From the NCBI GenBank assembly GCA_027335965.1, contig DAHWGZ010000053.1, forward strand, positions 1 through 9,910: DNA of 9,910 nt. The letters are read 5' to 3'. Below are positions 1-5,634 of this stretch, piece after piece (within the stretch, counting starts at the first letter, position 1; each line of letters starts with the position of its first letter). The notes under the pieces were generated by a model. The model made no database searches and had not been told where the DNA came from. It was given only the letters and a program-made list of their open reading frames with translations. Origin of the DNA: Acidiferrobacter sp. (lineage in GTDB: Bacteria; Pseudomonadota; Gammaproteobacteria; Acidiferrobacterales; Acidiferrobacteraceae). The translations under genes and the position numbers were made by a program.

Positions 1-261
1 CGCCTTGTTGTCGGCGTAGACGATGCCACAGTAGTCTTCGCGATGCTCGCGCCGCAAAAGCGTATCGATCTCCTCGGTGAATCGTATCAAGGCCTCGGGG
101 TCGGCTATGCCGGTGGGCACCGGTTCGCCGATCGCGTAGATATACCATCCCTCCGGCCGCGCGCGAACCGTGGCCCATAATTCCGCAAGCTGTGCCCAGC
201 TCACGATACCGCTAAAAGGGCCGGTCAACGCGGCCTGAAAGGCGCTTGCTGCCTCTGTCAT
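1..261 (-). CDS. Conserved-looking protein of unknown function, N-terminal part (C-terminus off the left edge)
   Basis: The reading frame is open for 87 codons from an ATG at 261 to the window edge, so the gene is incomplete. A good Shine-Dalgarno (GGGAGGA on the minus strand, about 268-274) lies 7 bases before the ATG and supports this start. The product begins MTEAASAFQAALTGPF and is soluble-looking, with no signal peptide or membrane segment. Visible blocks are an aromatic WYIYAIGEPVP segment near residues 39-49, an acidic helix with EEIDTLLRREHREDYCG near 63-79, and then GIVYAD. It looks like a small conserved gammaproteobacterial family, but I cannot name the family or its function. It lies downstream of the DUF2892 gene on the same strand and may be co-transcribed with it. 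The first codons overlap the stop of an uncertain frame in an ATGA arrangement. Confidence 0.72.
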   Translation of the reverse strand, partial: MTEAASAFQAALTGPFSGIVSWAQLAELWATVRARPEGWYIYAIGEPVPTGIADPEALIRFTEEIDTLLRREHREDYCGIVYADNKA

Positions 262-388
262 CGAGTGTCCTCCCACAGCTTCATGTTGCGCGCGAGCCGG
301 CGAGCCCGCCGCCCGTCGAGGCGCCCATGGCCCGGCTCATCCGGAAAAGGGATTTCGCTTTTGCGGCCGCCGCCAGGTCCATCACCGT

Positions 389-598
389 TTACGACGGCCG
401 ATGCTTTTCGGCCCTGACCGGACAGGTCTTGATGCCCAGGATCTGGTAGAGGCCACAAAACCCCACAAGACCCGTTGTGAGAGGCAGGACCCCGATCCAT
501 CCCCACGGCGACCAGCGACCCGTTACCGCAAGCGCGATCAAGACCAGCCCGATGATGATGCGGATGACGCGATCCAGCAGCCCTTCGTTCGTGTTCAT
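389..598 (-). CDS. DUF2892 / YgaP-like small inner-membrane protein
   Basis: This is a 69-residue protein starting MNTNEGLLDRVIRIIIGLVL. Two hydrophobic segments (about residues 11-26 and 31-48) are separated by a short loop containing RWSPWGWIG. They are followed by the family signature GFCGLYQILGIKTCP near 46-60, which contains two cysteines. The NxNEG-x-DRVIRI start and the GFC-x-LY-x-LLGI-x-TCP end are what I recognise as the DUF2892 (YgaP transmembrane) family. In YgaP this domain is fused to a rhodanese; here it stands alone. The biochemical role is unknown, although the family often sits near sulfur-transfer or rhodanese genes. The start is supported by GGAGGAG at 607-613, 8 bases before the ATG. 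The AT-rich island near 791-863 is a candidate upstream promoter and would give a leader of about 230 bases. Confidence 0.86.
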   Translation of the reverse strand: MNTNEGLLDRVIRIIIGLVLIALAVTGRWSPWGWIGVLPLTTGLVGFCGLYQILGIKTCPVRAEKHRPS

Positions 599-606
599 GA
601 ATGATG

Positions 607-613
607 CTCCTCC
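607..613 (-). promoter_or_regulatory. Ribosome binding site of the DUF2892 gene
   Basis: On the minus strand GGAGGAG lies 8 bases upstream of the ATG at 598. It is a near-perfect Shine-Dalgarno and fixes the start of this short gene. Confidence 0.75.
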
Positions 614-790
614 GTGATCTCATGCCCGCCGGTATTATTGCTCAGAAACCGGGCAGCGGATACATGCCGGCCCCGGCCCCTCATGGGTGGTCTTTGCAAA
701 CCGAGCCGCGGCGAGGGCGGGACAGCGGTCCTTGGGAGGAACAGCGGCCGCGCTTGCGGCGTCCGCCAAGGCCCTGACGGCGAGTTGGCA

Positions 791-845
791 TTAACTCCCC
801 TTATGTTCCTGCGTCCGTAACTTAACATAATATACATTATACGAA
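791..845. promoter_or_regulatory. AT-rich operator-like island with inverted repeats
   Basis: A short AT-rich island stands out in very GC-rich surroundings. It contains a near-perfect palindrome at 827-840 (ATAAT, four bases, ATTAT). A second pair of 7-base inverted arms is formed by TTATGTT at 801-807 and AACATAA at 824-830. TTAAC occurs twice, at 791-795 and 822-826. The 827-840 palindrome overlaps the best minus-strand -10 box, as expected for a repressor site. AT-rich palindromes of this sort are bound by ArsR/SmtB-type repressors, including sulfide-responsive BigR/SqrR types, but the regulator here is unknown. Confidence 0.4.
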
Positions 846-863
846 CTGACGGATGAGGGCAAA
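836..863 (-). promoter_or_regulatory. Candidate sigma-70 promoter reading toward the DUF2892 gene
   Basis: On the minus strand a perfect TATAAT occupies 836-841. A weak -35 (TTTGCC, 858-863) lies upstream with a 16-base spacer. Transcription would start near 829 and read left toward the DUF2892 gene, giving a leader of about 230 bases. The consensus -10 inside an AT-rich island is the main support. The long leader is a weakness, and a nearer, poorer promoter cannot be excluded. Confidence 0.4.
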
Positions 864-1110
864 CGGCGCCCGCCGGGCGGCCCAAGGGCCCACGGTCACG
901 CCCTCCGAAGCGGCCTGCCGCTGGCATCGCCAGCCGACGACGAGGCCCCATGGCGGGAGGCATGGCGGCGCGCGGATGCTCAAGCGCGATGGCGAGGCGG
1001 ACGGCCTACGGCGGGCGTCTCAGAATGGTTCGTGATGCGGACGGATGCGCGCGGGCGACGGATCCCGCCTCGGCTCGAGACGAAGGGCTCGTCGCGGGGT
1101 CTTCGGGAGG

Positions 1111-1135
1111 CGCCTGGGCCCACGGGGCCCAGGCG
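1111..1135. terminator. Strong GC stem-loop, possible terminator of the lipoprotein gene
   Basis: CGCCTGGGCCC at 1111-1121 and its exact complement at 1125-1135 form an 11-base-pair stem with a 3-base loop. It lies 30 bases downstream of the stop codon of the minus-strand lipoprotein gene, a normal terminator position. There is no T-tract on either side, so it is not a canonical intrinsic terminator. It may instead stabilise the 3' end or act with Rho. Confidence 0.35.
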
Positions 1136-1165
1136 GAAATGGGTCGCTAGAGAGTCTGCGACGCG

Positions 1166-1357
1166 TCAGTGGTCGCCACGGTCGTCGCCGTGATCGCGAT
1201 GATCATAATGGTGGTCATAGCCGCCGCCACACCAGTAGCACCCGCGGCGCACATATTGGCCCGGCGGGGCGAAGAAGCAGCCGGCCAGGACGCTCGTCCC
1301 GACCAGGATGAGCAGGCCGCGGGCCAGGATTTTCGCAATGCTCGGTGATTTCGACAT
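1166..1357 (-). CDS. Small lipoprotein with CxxC and His/Asp-rich tail
   Basis: This is a 63-residue predicted lipoprotein. The n-region MSKSPSIAKILAR is followed by the hydrophobic core GLLILVGTSVLA and the lipobox L24-A25-G26-C27, so the mature protein would be only 37 residues, anchored by a lipid on C27. Residue +2 is Phe rather than Asp, which is compatible with outer-membrane sorting. The mature part has a C40-Y-W-C43 pair, a glycine run, and then a tail with 5 His and 6 Asp in the last 16 residues, a plausible metal-binding surface. The start is chosen at 1357 because the signal peptide begins there; AAGGAG lies 13 bases upstream, which is a rather long spacing. The frame stays open upstream, but that extension is arginine-rich and unlike a protein. 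I do not recognise a family. It is transcribed divergently from the DoxD-like gene. Confidence 0.68.
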   Translation of the reverse strand: MSKSPSIAKILARGLLILVGTSVLAGCFFAPPGQYVRRGCYWCGGGYDHHYDHRDHGDDRGDH

Positions 1358-1736
1358 GATGGGCTTCTCGCTCCTTATCCTTATTGTGGGCCCGCGGGGA
1401 TGCTCCCCATGGGCGAGGCGGAACGCATGGTAAACGCGGCCGCGAGGCGAGCCAAGTGCCCGTGAGCGGCGAGCGCCGCCGAAGCGATGAAAGGGGCGGT
1501 GGCCCAGATAACGGGTCGACTCCCCCGCCGTTTGCATCAGAAGCCGTTCGCGGCCTGCGGCAAGGGCGCATCAGGCCGCTTGAGGATGTCGTAGAGGAAG
1601 TCTCGTTCCCTCCCCTATTTTATTGGCTTTTCGCGCCAGACGAGGGTTGGGATTGGGGCGTGAGGGCGCGCGTGGGCAAGGCGGATCGGGACCGGGCCGT
1701 GGGCGGGGGCCTGTCCAGGCCGGGGCGACGCGGCGG
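1358..1736. other. Divergent intergenic region between the lipoprotein and the DoxD-like gene
   Basis: No convincing gene is present. A plus-strand frame of about 150 codons runs through here into the start of the next gene, but its translation is Gly/Arg-rich and lacks a Shine-Dalgarno. Small hairpins are visible: GGGGA/TCCCC at 1396-1408 near the lipoprotein leader, and GGCCT/AGGCC at 1708-1721. An AT-richer patch (about 1614-1633) could hold a promoter, but I find no matching -35/-10 pair there. Confidence 0.5.
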
Positions 1737-1766
1737 TGGGCATGGACCATGCCTTTGTACTATAGT
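1737..1766 (+). promoter_or_regulatory. Candidate promoter of the DoxD-like gene
   Basis: TATAGT at 1761-1766 (5 of 6 matches to the -10 consensus) has TGGGCA at 1737-1742 as the best -35, with an 18-base spacer. Transcription would start near 1773, giving a leader of about 53 bases before the ATG at 1826. The -35 is poor, as expected of an activator-dependent promoter. The spacer is almost filled by the palindrome described separately. Confidence 0.4.
1739..1753. promoter_or_regulatory. Perfect 15-base palindrome between -35 and -10, candidate operator
   Basis: GGCATGG-A-CCATGCC is a perfect inverted repeat with 7-base arms and one central base. It lies between the proposed -35 and -10 of the DoxD-like gene. 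A dyad within the spacer is the arrangement used by MerR-family activators, but a repressor could also use it. The regulator is not in this window. Confidence 0.42.
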
Positions 1767-1810
1767 CCGGCTGAGAGCGAGCAACGCCTTATTGGCAACC
1801 GCAGCAGCGA

Positions 1811-1816
1811 AAGGAG
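1811..1816 (+). promoter_or_regulatory. Ribosome binding site of the DoxD-like gene
   Basis: AAGGAG lies 9 bases upstream of the ATG at 1826 and fixes the start of this gene. Confidence 0.75.
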
Positions 1817-1825
1817 AGCCGTTTC

Positions 1826-2776
1826 ATGTTTGAGGATCGATCGTCACGTTACACCGGGAGTCAAGAGCTGGCCTTTGCCGGAATGCGTATTCTCTTTGGT
1901 GTGATCTGGCTGATCAACACGATACTCGAGGCCAACAGTCACTACATAGCCCATTTCGTGACGTCGATCGCGCAACGGATCAAGGGGCAGCCGCCTGTGG
2001 TCCAGGCCTTTCTCCATGGCGTCATCCATGTCGTGACCGTGCTGGGTCCGCGCCACGTGGCGATCGGCACCGTGGTTCTGGATGGCCTCCTCGCGATCTC
2101 GCTCATCACGGGCTTCGTCGTGCGACCCATGGCGCGCCTGGGCATCGTCTATAGCCTCGCGCTGTGGGCCACCGTTGGCGGTCTGGGTGGGCCCTATCAG
2201 CCTGGCGCCACCGATCCGGGAACCGCCATCGTGTACGCGCTCGTGTTCCTGGCCGTGCTCTCGGTGCCTTCGGAGCAGCGGCTTGCCATCGGACCGAAAC
2301 CGCAGCCCGTGGTCGGCACCAGCGGCATGGAGGTCATACGCATCCTGTTTGGGTTGTTGTGGGCGTTCGATGCGTTCTGGAAGTGGCAGCCGGCATTTTT
2401 CGAGCATAGCCTGCCCTATCTGCAGCAAGCCGAGGTCGGCCAGCCGGCCTGGATCACGGCCTATATCGGGTTGTTCGTCGCCCTGATCAATTTCGTGGGA
2501 CCGGTCGTCTTTGGGATCTTCGCGGCGGTTATCGAGACGATTCTGGCGGCGAGCCTGCTTTTGAAGCGCTGGCAGGCATGGTTCCTGCCGATCGGGTTTC
2601 TGTATTCCTTCGGGATATGGACCACGGCCGAGGGCTGGGGCGGTCCCTACCTGCCCGGAAGCACCGGTAATCGCGGAGACATGCTCGGCACCACCAATAT
2701 CTACATGGTCGTCTATCTGTATCTGATGATCGCCTATCTCTTCGAGCGCCGGCGACGTAAACGCGAGTCGCTGTAA
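1826..2776 (+). CDS. DoxD/DoxX-like membrane protein with two tandem repeats
   Basis: This is a 316-residue, mostly hydrophobic inner-membrane protein with about eight predicted membrane segments, four per half. The two halves are related. RILFGVIWL at 21-29 corresponds to RILFGLLWA at 172-180. A GP pair before a membrane helix occurs near 74-75 and 225-226. GGPYQPGAT at 121-129 corresponds to GGPYLPGST at 272-280, each followed by a last helix. The W/G-GGPY-x-PG-[AS]-T block resembles the DoxD family. DoxD is the small membrane subunit of thiosulfate:quinone oxidoreductase, which couples thiosulfate oxidation to tetrathionate with quinone reduction. Family membership is moderately secure. 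A TQO role is inference, because no DoxA partner is visible and the C-terminal half is a second DoxD-like unit rather than DoxA. The protein ends in a basic cytoplasmic tail (ERRRRKRESL). The gene is monocistronic in this window and converges on tatD. Confidence 0.8.
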   Translation: MFEDRSSRYTGSQELAFAGMRILFGVIWLINTILEANSHYIAHFVTSIAQRIKGQPPVVQAFLHGVIHVVTVLGPRHVAIGTVVLDGLLAISLITGFVVRPMARLGIVYSLALWATVGGLGGPYQPGATDPGTAIVYALVFLAVLSVPSEQRLAIGPKPQPVVGTSGMEVIRILFGLLWAFDAFWKWQPAFFEHSLPYLQQAEVGQPAWITAYIGLFVALINFVGPVVFGIFAAVIETILAASLLLKRWQAWFLPIGFLYSFGIWTTAEGWGGPYLPGSTGNRGDMLGTTNIYMVVYLYLMIAYLFERRRRKRESL

Positions 2777-2852
2777 GGGCCGACGGGCAACTCCTCAGGC
2801 GCGCGCATAAGTCGGATCAGGAATGTTGCGTAACGCTTTGATATAACAGAGT
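2777..2852. other. Short convergent gap between the DoxD-like gene and tatD
   Basis: These 76 bases separate two converging genes. I see no strong stem with a T-tract for either strand, only a weak CCGAC/GTCGG pair with a 30-base loop and a small GCGTAACGC dyad. The right side is AT-richer than its surroundings. Termination may be Rho-dependent or use a weak structure. Confidence 0.45.
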
Positions 2853-3671
2853 TTAACGAGGATTCGCGGTCTTGGTCCGGGGCGCCCCGGCCTCGACCGG
2901 CGCCGCATCCTGGAAGAGTCTGAAGAAATTGCGCGCGGTGGCGTCCGCGATCCGTTCGGGGGACACGCCCCGGCAGTCCGCCACGCATTGCGCGACATGG
3001 GAGACGTAGGACGGCTCGTTCGATTGCCCGCGGTGCGGGACCGGGGCCAGGTAGGGGGCATCGGTCTCGATCAGGAGGCGGTCTTCCGGCACAAGCCGCG
3101 CAACATCCCGCAAGGCCTGCGCATTCTTGAAGGTGACGATCCCCGAGAACGAGATAGAGAAGTTGAGATCGAGGACCTCGCGGGCGAAATCCGCGCTCTC
3201 GGTGAAGCAATGCAGGACGCCCCCGACGTCGGATGCGCCCTCCTCGCGCAGGATCCGCAGGGTATCGGCGGCGGCCTCGCGCGTATGGACGATGAGCGGC
3301 TTGGCGACTTGCCGGGCGGCGGCGATGTGCTGCCGAAACTGCGTCTGTTGGCGGCTGGTGTCCGGCCCCTCCAATCGATAGTAATCAAGGCCGGTCTCGC
3401 CGAGCGCAACGATGCCGTCGTGCGCGCTCAGGCGCACGAGCTCATCGAAGAGCGAATCCGTGCCGGCCGCCTCATTGGGATGGACGCCGACCGAACCGAA
3501 GACGCTCGGGTCGCGGCGCATGACATCCTGTATCGGCCCGATATCCGAGAGCGCGACGCTCACGCACAGCATATGCGACACGCCGCGCTCATGGGCGCGC
3601 GTCAAGACGGCCTCGATATCGTCGCGCAGGGGTGCGAAATGGAGATGGCAGTGCGAATCGACTAACGGCAT
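2853..3671 (-). CDS. tatD: TatD-family metal-dependent hydrolase/DNase
   Basis: The protein has 272 residues, slightly longer than typical TatD/YcfH proteins because of a Pro/Ala/Lys tail. All metal ligands of the TIM-barrel TatD family are visible: H7 and H9 in DSHCHLHF, E92 in GETGLDYY, H129 in IVHTRE, H154 in LHCFTE and D204 in ETDAPYL. GVHP at 62-65 and the PVPHRGQSNEP loop near 211-220 are also typical. Family members are divalent-metal 3'-5' exonucleases or endonucleases acting on DNA ends. The position at the end of fabF-pabC-mltG-tmk-holB-pilZ matches E. coli ycfH and Pseudomonas, so this is probably the ycfH-type paralogue. The start is the ATG at 3671, two bases after the pilZ stop. 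There is no clear Shine-Dalgarno, so translation is probably coupled to pilZ. Confidence 0.96.
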   Translation of the reverse strand: MPLVDSHCHLHFAPLRDDIEAVLTRAHERGVSHMLCVSVALSDIGPIQDVMRRDPSVFGSVGVHPNEAAGTDSLFDELVRLSAHDGIVALGETGLDYYRLEGPDTSRQQTQFRQHIAAARQVAKPLIVHTREAAADTLRILREEGASDVGGVLHCFTESADFAREVLDLNFSISFSGIVTFKNAQALRDVARLVPEDRLLIETDAPYLAPVPHRGQSNEPSYVSHVAQCVADCRGVSPERIADATARNFFRLFQDAAPVEAGAPRTKTANPR

Positions 3672-3673
3672 CG

Positions 3674-4066
3674 CTACATCGTATGGGTCGGGCGATCCGA
3701 TTGCAATTGGCCTATGAGCAGGGTCTCGATCTTGGTGCGCGCGACCTCCGCGTCCTTCGCGCTGAATTGGATGCCGATACCCGGCGCCCGCCCGCCTGGC
3801 GCGTTCTGAGGCGTCATCCACACGACGTGGCCCGCGACCGGCACCTTCTCCTTGCTATCGATGAGCGTGAGCAGCATGAAGACCTCGTCGCCGAGCTTGT
3901 AGGGCTTGTTGCTCGGTATGAACAGGCCGCCACCCTTCAGGAAGGGCATGTAGGCCGTGTACAAGGCATTGCGATCCTTGATCACGAGCGATAAGACGCC
4001 GGGACGTGCCGGGGCTTTCATGTGGTCTCGTGTCTGTGATTCTGCGGTCGACATATCGCTACTCAT
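3674..4066 (-). CDS. pilZ: Type IV pilus assembly protein PilZ
   Basis: This is a 130-residue single-domain PilZ. The core (GVLSLVIKDRNALYTAYMPF, 23-42; GGGLFIPSNKPYKLGDEVF, 45-63; PVAGHVVWMTP, 76-86; PGIGIQF, 95-101) closely matches the original PilZ of Pseudomonas and Xanthomonas. That protein is needed for type IV pilus biogenesis and binds PilB and the FimX EAL domain. Like them, it lacks the RxxxR motif and the second D/NxSxxG motif of c-di-GMP-binding PilZ domains, so direct c-di-GMP binding is unlikely. The first ATG (4066) overlaps the holB stop in an ATGA. The conserved region begins only after about residue 20, so an internal start at Met5 or Met16 is also possible. Confidence 0.95.
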   Translation of the reverse strand: MSSDMSTAESQTRDHMKAPARPGVLSLVIKDRNALYTAYMPFLKGGGLFIPSNKPYKLGDEVFMLLTLIDSKEKVPVAGHVVWMTPQNAPGGRAPGIGIQFSAKDAEVARTKIETLLIGQLQSDRPTHTM

Positions 4067-5001
4067 CCTCGCGGCTCAACATGCAAAAACAGCCGGTCCC
4101 AAACCAGGCGGCGATCCAAGGGTGCGCTGAGTAGCCCGCGGGTCTCGAGCGCCTCGTCCCAGAGGCCGACCATTTGCTCCAAGTCTAGTCGAGCCGCCAG
4201 AGCACGCAAGCGCCCTTCCGGGGCGCCCTGCCAGCCGGCGGCGATGGTCCCGGTCAATGCCGCTTGCGTCAACGCCGCCGCGATCTCCGTCAGGAAGGTC
4301 AGCCCCATCTCCAGGTCGATGGCCGCCCAGGTCTCGGTCGCCTCGAGCGCCGAGTCGCGGCCGAGCGCCACGGCCTCTAGGCTCGCGAAGAGGCGCAGCG
4401 CCATGGCGGGCGCGTCCTGGGGCCATGCCAGGGCGCGTAGCGGCGCCCCGTGGGCCAGCGCCAGCAGCCCCTCCGGGTCCGGTAGCCGATGGGCCCGCAG
4501 ATAGGCAAGCCCCTCCTCTTTCGTCGGTCGTGGCAGGACCAGGTCTTGGCAGCGTGAGCGGATGGTGGGCAGGAGGCGCGCCGGGGCATCGCTGACCAAG
4601 AGCAGATAACTGCCGGCGGGCGGTTCCTCGAGGGTCTTTAGGATCGCGTTCGAGGCCGATCGGTTGAGGCGGTCGGCGTCGAGGACGAGCACCACGCGGC
4701 GCGTTGCGAGATGGGGTGTCAGCACCAGGAACTGATTGAGCGCTCGGGCATCGTCGACCGTGATCTCGGTCTTGCCCTCCGGCGGGCGCACGAGCATGAC
4801 GTCGGGATGATTGTCGCCCGCGGCCAGCCGGCAGGCGCGACAGGCATCGCAGGCCGTGCCGCGCTCGCACACCAGCCGGCGCGCGAGGCGCTCCGCGAAC
4901 AGGCGTTTTCCGATGCCCGGCGGTCCATTCAGAAGCAGCGCGTGTGGCAGGCGCTCTATGTCGCCTATGCGCTCCCATGTCGCCTGTTGCCAAGGCAGCA
5001 T
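4063..5001 (-). CDS. holB: DNA polymerase III delta' subunit
   Basis: The protein has 312 residues, close to the 334 of E. coli delta'. As part of the clamp loader, delta' helps open and load the beta sliding clamp at primed DNA. Visible features are the P-loop-like GPPGIGKR (26-33), a four-cysteine zinc module (C45, C51, C54, C57), SNAILKTLEEPP (117-128) and the SRC motif (149-151) that contributes the trans arginine in AAA+ clamp loaders. The Walker A ends in K-R rather than K-S/T, consistent with delta' being a poor or inactive ATPase. The ATG at 5001 follows the tmk stop by six bases. The stop overlaps the first pilZ ATG by four bases. No strong Shine-Dalgarno is seen, so translation is probably coupled. 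Confidence 0.95.
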   Translation of the reverse strand: MLPWQQATWERIGDIERLPHALLLNGPPGIGKRLFAERLARRLVCERGTACDACRACRLAAGDNHPDVMLVRPPEGKTEITVDDARALNQFLVLTPHLATRRVVLVLDADRLNRSASNAILKTLEEPPAGSYLLLVSDAPARLLPTIRSRCQDLVLPRPTKEEGLAYLRAHRLPDPEGLLALAHGAPLRALAWPQDAPAMALRLFASLEAVALGRDSALEATETWAAIDLEMGLTFLTEIAAALTQAALTGTIAAGWQGAPEGRLRALAARLDLEQMVGLWDEALETRGLLSAPLDRRLVWDRLFLHVEPRG

Positions 5002-5007
5002 GGCGAT

Positions 5008-5634
5008 CTACCAGCGCCCGGCAAGGGCCGTTTCCACGGCCTTTCCGACTTCGGTCATGGATCCCTCGGCGGGTATGACGGCAAAGCGCCCGGGTTCGTC
5101 CTGGGCGCGCCGGTGATAACCCGTGCGCACCCGTTCGAAAAACGCCTCGCCCTCGGCCTCGATGCGATCAGCGGCGCGTCCGGCCCGCCGCGCCAGGGCC
5201 AAGGCCACGGGCACATCGAAATAGAGGGTAAGGTCCGGCGGCGGGATGTCGAAGAGGCGCGTCAGCGCGTCTATCAGGGAAATGTCGAGGCCGCGCCCGT
5301 AGCCTTGATAGGCGTAGGTGGCGTCCAGGTAGCGGTCGCAGACGACGGTCTTGCCGAGCGCCAGCGCCGGGACGATCACCGTCTTCACATGCTGCACGCG
5401 CGCCGCGAACATCAGGAGCAGCTCGGTCTGCGCGTGCAGCGAGGCGTGTTCCAGCAGGATATGGCGAATGCGCTCCCCTACTTCGGTCCCCCCCGGCTCC
5501 CGCGTCACCACGACGCCTTGGGCGTTATGGTGATTGCAGAAATCCACGACACGATCAATTTGCGTGGTTTTTCCCGACCCGTCGAGTCCCTCGAGACTGA
5601 GGAACAGCGGCTGGTGGAGCGGTGTCGATTTCAT
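5008..5634 (-). CDS. tmk: Thymidylate kinase
   Basis: This is a 208-residue enzyme that phosphorylates dTMP to dTDP with ATP in dTTP synthesis. Motifs in order are the P-loop EGLDGSGKTT (15-24), REPGGT (45-50) for nucleotide binding, the DRY motif (100-102), and a lid region RRAGRAADRIE (149-159) with arginines in the lid, as in E. coli-type kinases. Length is normal for the family (E. coli 213). The start at 5634 is the only ATG near the P-loop; further in-frame starts lie upstream and would lengthen the overlap. Even so, the gene overlaps the end of mltG by 80 bases. The Shine-Dalgarno is weak (GAGG about 15 bases upstream), so initiation probably depends on mltG translation. Confidence 0.97.
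   Translation of the reverse strand: MKSTPLHQPLFLSLEGLDGSGKTTQIDRVVDFCNHHNAQGVVVTREPGGTEVGERIRHILLEHASLHAQTELLLMFAARVQHVKTVIVPALALGKTVVCDRYLDATYAYQGYGRGLDISLIDALTRLFDIPPPDLTLYFDVPVALALARRAGRAADRIEAEGEAFFERVRTGYHRRAQDEPGRFAVIPAEGSMTEVGKAVETALAGRW

Larger units (their letters stand above)
614..1165. other. Intergenic stretch without a convincing gene
   Basis: Open frames exist on both strands, but their translations are arginine/proline-rich and low in hydrophobic pattern, as expected of non-coding GC-rich DNA. None has a Shine-Dalgarno or a recognisable motif. The stretch holds three things: an AT-rich promoter/operator island around 791-863, a strong GC hairpin at 1111-1135, and otherwise GC-rich sequence in which I see nothing. 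No tRNA or classified riboswitch core was recognised. Confidence 0.6.

Noticed and set aside
595..963. Minus-strand frame of 122 codons across the AT-rich island
   Set aside because: It crosses the promoter/operator island, is Arg/Pro-rich, and overlaps the DUF2892 ribosome site and start.
1537..1614. Minus-strand in-frame stretch ending RDFLYDILKRPDAP...GF before a TGA, with high third-position GC
   Set aside because: It looks protein-like but has a stop just upstream and no start codon, so only about 25 codons remain. It could be a remnant of a decayed gene, but nothing else supports that.
1769..1800. GGCTGAGA string resembling part of a TPP riboswitch
   Set aside because: The other conserved TPP block (CTGATCTGG-like) is absent and the leader is too short.
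1384..1833. Plus-strand open frame of 149 codons ending just inside the DoxD-like gene
   Set aside because: The translation is Gly/Arg-rich with no recognisable domain, there is no Shine-Dalgarno, and it runs through the candidate promoter and leader of the DoxD-like gene.
4904..4926. HolB P-loop ending in K-R as a sign of a broken enzyme
   Set aside because: Delta' subunits commonly have degenerate Walker A motifs; the zinc cysteines and SRC motif are intact, so the gene appears functional.
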